Origin: Massilia sp. W12
GTDB taxonomy: Bacteria; Pseudomonadota; Gammaproteobacteria; Burkholderiales; Burkholderiaceae_D
Reading direction: 5' to 3'
Assembly (NCBI RefSeq): GCF_037300705.1
Contig: NZ_CP147776.1
Location: 2,914,001-2,978,000 of the forward strand
DNA length: 64,000 nt
Shown: positions 63,347 to 64,000 of the stretch, one piece after another
How the letters are laid out: each line of letters opens with the position of its first letter
Position numbering within the stretch: position 1 is the stretch's first letter
Translations under genes and position numbers: made by a program
The notes under the pieces: model-generated
Databases searched by the model: none
What the model was told of the DNA's origin: nothing
Seen by the model: the letters and a program-made list of their open reading frames with translations, nothing else

Positions 63347-64000
63347 TTACAGTTGCGCCAGTAAATCGAGCTGGCGTTGCAAACACCAATCGTGTTCAAT
63401 TCTTTGCAAAAATTTGGCCTGACGCGCCACCGGCGGCCTTGCCAGCTCTTCACAAATCGCCTCGGCAAAGCCTTTGTGATCAAAAAAGCCGACCGTGCGC
63501 ACGCCCAGTTCCTCGGCAAATTCAAGCACCGGCTGGGTGGCGGAGGCGATCAGCGGCGCGCCTGAAATCGCAGTTTCCAAAAACGACCAGGACAATACAA
63601 ACGGTGTGGTCCAATAGGCATGCACTTTGCTCACTTGCAACAAGTCAAGATACGTGCCGTATGGCACTTTGCCGACAAAATGGACGCGGCTTAAATCAAT
63701 CCCCTCGCCCACTTCGCGCAACATATGTTCGCGCCAGGTCAGATTGCCGGGCAAGCGCGCGCCGTAGCTGACATCGTCGCCGCCCACCACCACCACGCGC
63801 GCTTTTTTGCGCTTTTTGAGAATGTGCGGCAGGCTGCGCATGAAAATATGAAAGCCGCGCACCGCTTCCAGATTGCGCGCCACATAGGTCAAAATTTCCG
63901 CGCCGGGGCCGAATTCCTGCAACTGCCCTTCGCGTCCAAGACGGATGCGGGCGTCTGCGCGCGGTTGCAAGCGATCGCTGCGGATGCCGTCATGAATCAC
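63347..64000 (-). CDS. Glycosyltransferase family 4 (GT-B), C-terminal part
   Basis: The last 217 or so residues of a GT4-type enzyme; the N-terminal domain lies beyond the window, so the first codon here is not a start. Visible: VIHDGIRSDRLQPRA, LTYVARNLEAVRGFHIFMRS, RVVVVGGDDVSYGARLPG, VHFVGKVPYGTYLDLLQVSK, and FVLSWSFLETAISGAPLIAS, the C-terminal nucleotide-sugar site with the E-x7-E-like pattern. Sugar donor unknown. With the next gene it probably belongs to a polysaccharide cluster continuing to the right. Confidence 0.85.
   Translation of the reverse strand: MIHDGIRSDRLQPRADARIRLGREGQLQEFGPGAEILTYVARNLEAVRGFHIFMRSLPHILKKRKKARVVVVGGDDVSYGARLPGNLTWREHMLREVGEGIDLSRVHFVGKVPYGTYLDLLQVSKVHAYWTTPFVLSWSFLETAISGAPLIASATQPVLEFAEELGVRTVGFFDHKGFAEAICEELARPPVARQAKFLQRIEHDWCLQRQLDLLAQL

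Overview
The window looks like a chromosomal segment of a betaproteobacterium, most likely Burkholderiales/Oxalobacteraceae-like. The grounds are: the housekeeping order dnaB-rplI-rpsR-priB-rpsF; alaT followed by hom; a polymyxin-resistance (arn) operon with ArnA split into two genes; PEP-CTERM surface proteins; and moderately high GC with gcg/gcc-rich codon use. The assignment is by gene content only. No rRNA or tRNA gene was seen.

Layout. (1) 1-7100: an extracellular starch/alpha-glucan locus. It holds a divergent CBM48-esterase-like gene cut by the window edge, a secreted GH13 alpha-amylase with CBM20, a secreted stand-alone CBM41 protein, and a lipoprotein pullulanase with CBM41. Two LacI-type palindromes lie in the divergent promoter region. 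(2) 7100-7860: a PEP-CTERM fibro-slime protein. (3) 7980-12180: an AT-rich accessory island with short dispersed repeats at its left edge. It carries an M35 (aspzincin) metallopeptidase next to a small exported protein, and a tightly coupled three-gene cassette on the minus strand. The cassette's last gene has a PD-(D/E)XK nuclease signature; its first two genes I do not recognise. This is the best candidate here for an undescribed system. (4) 12250-17070: glnB, nadE, hom and alaT on the minus strand. (5) 17340-24975: an Mth938-like gene and an arn lipid A modification operon. (6) 25090-27480: a Bcp-type peroxiredoxin and PIN-PhoH.

(7) 27640-41035, all minus strand: GAF-HD-GYP phosphodiesterase, CHASE2 adenylate cyclase, TpsB transporter, a 2163-residue TpsA exoprotein and a FecR-domain protein. 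The TpsA carries 23 tandem 19-residue C-x8-C repeats arranged in a five-unit super-period. The layout suggests second-messenger signalling linked to a surface adhesin. (8) 41370-45500: a metallo-beta-lactamase-fold protein, a GAF-GspE type ATPase and a second PEP-CTERM protein. (9) 45490-49000: a LysR regulator divergent from a probable 2-oxoadipate to D-2-hydroxyglutarate to 2-oxoglutarate pair (HglS-like plus a FAD dehydrogenase). (10) 49090-57010: a DUF885 peptidase-like protein, a phosphate transporter with its DUF47 partner, dnaB, the rpsF ribosomal operon and lexA with two tandem SOS boxes. (11) 57116-64000, minus strand: a FAAL-ACP-FAD oxidoreductase fusion, a type III polyketide synthase, a methyltransferase/P-loop fusion protein and the end of a glycosyltransferase, probably a lipid or polyketide plus glycan locus that continues past the right edge.

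Starts were chosen from Shine-Dalgarno sites, signal peptides, operon overlaps and family N-termini. Motif residue numbers refer to those starts. No database search was possible, so family names come from recognised motifs.
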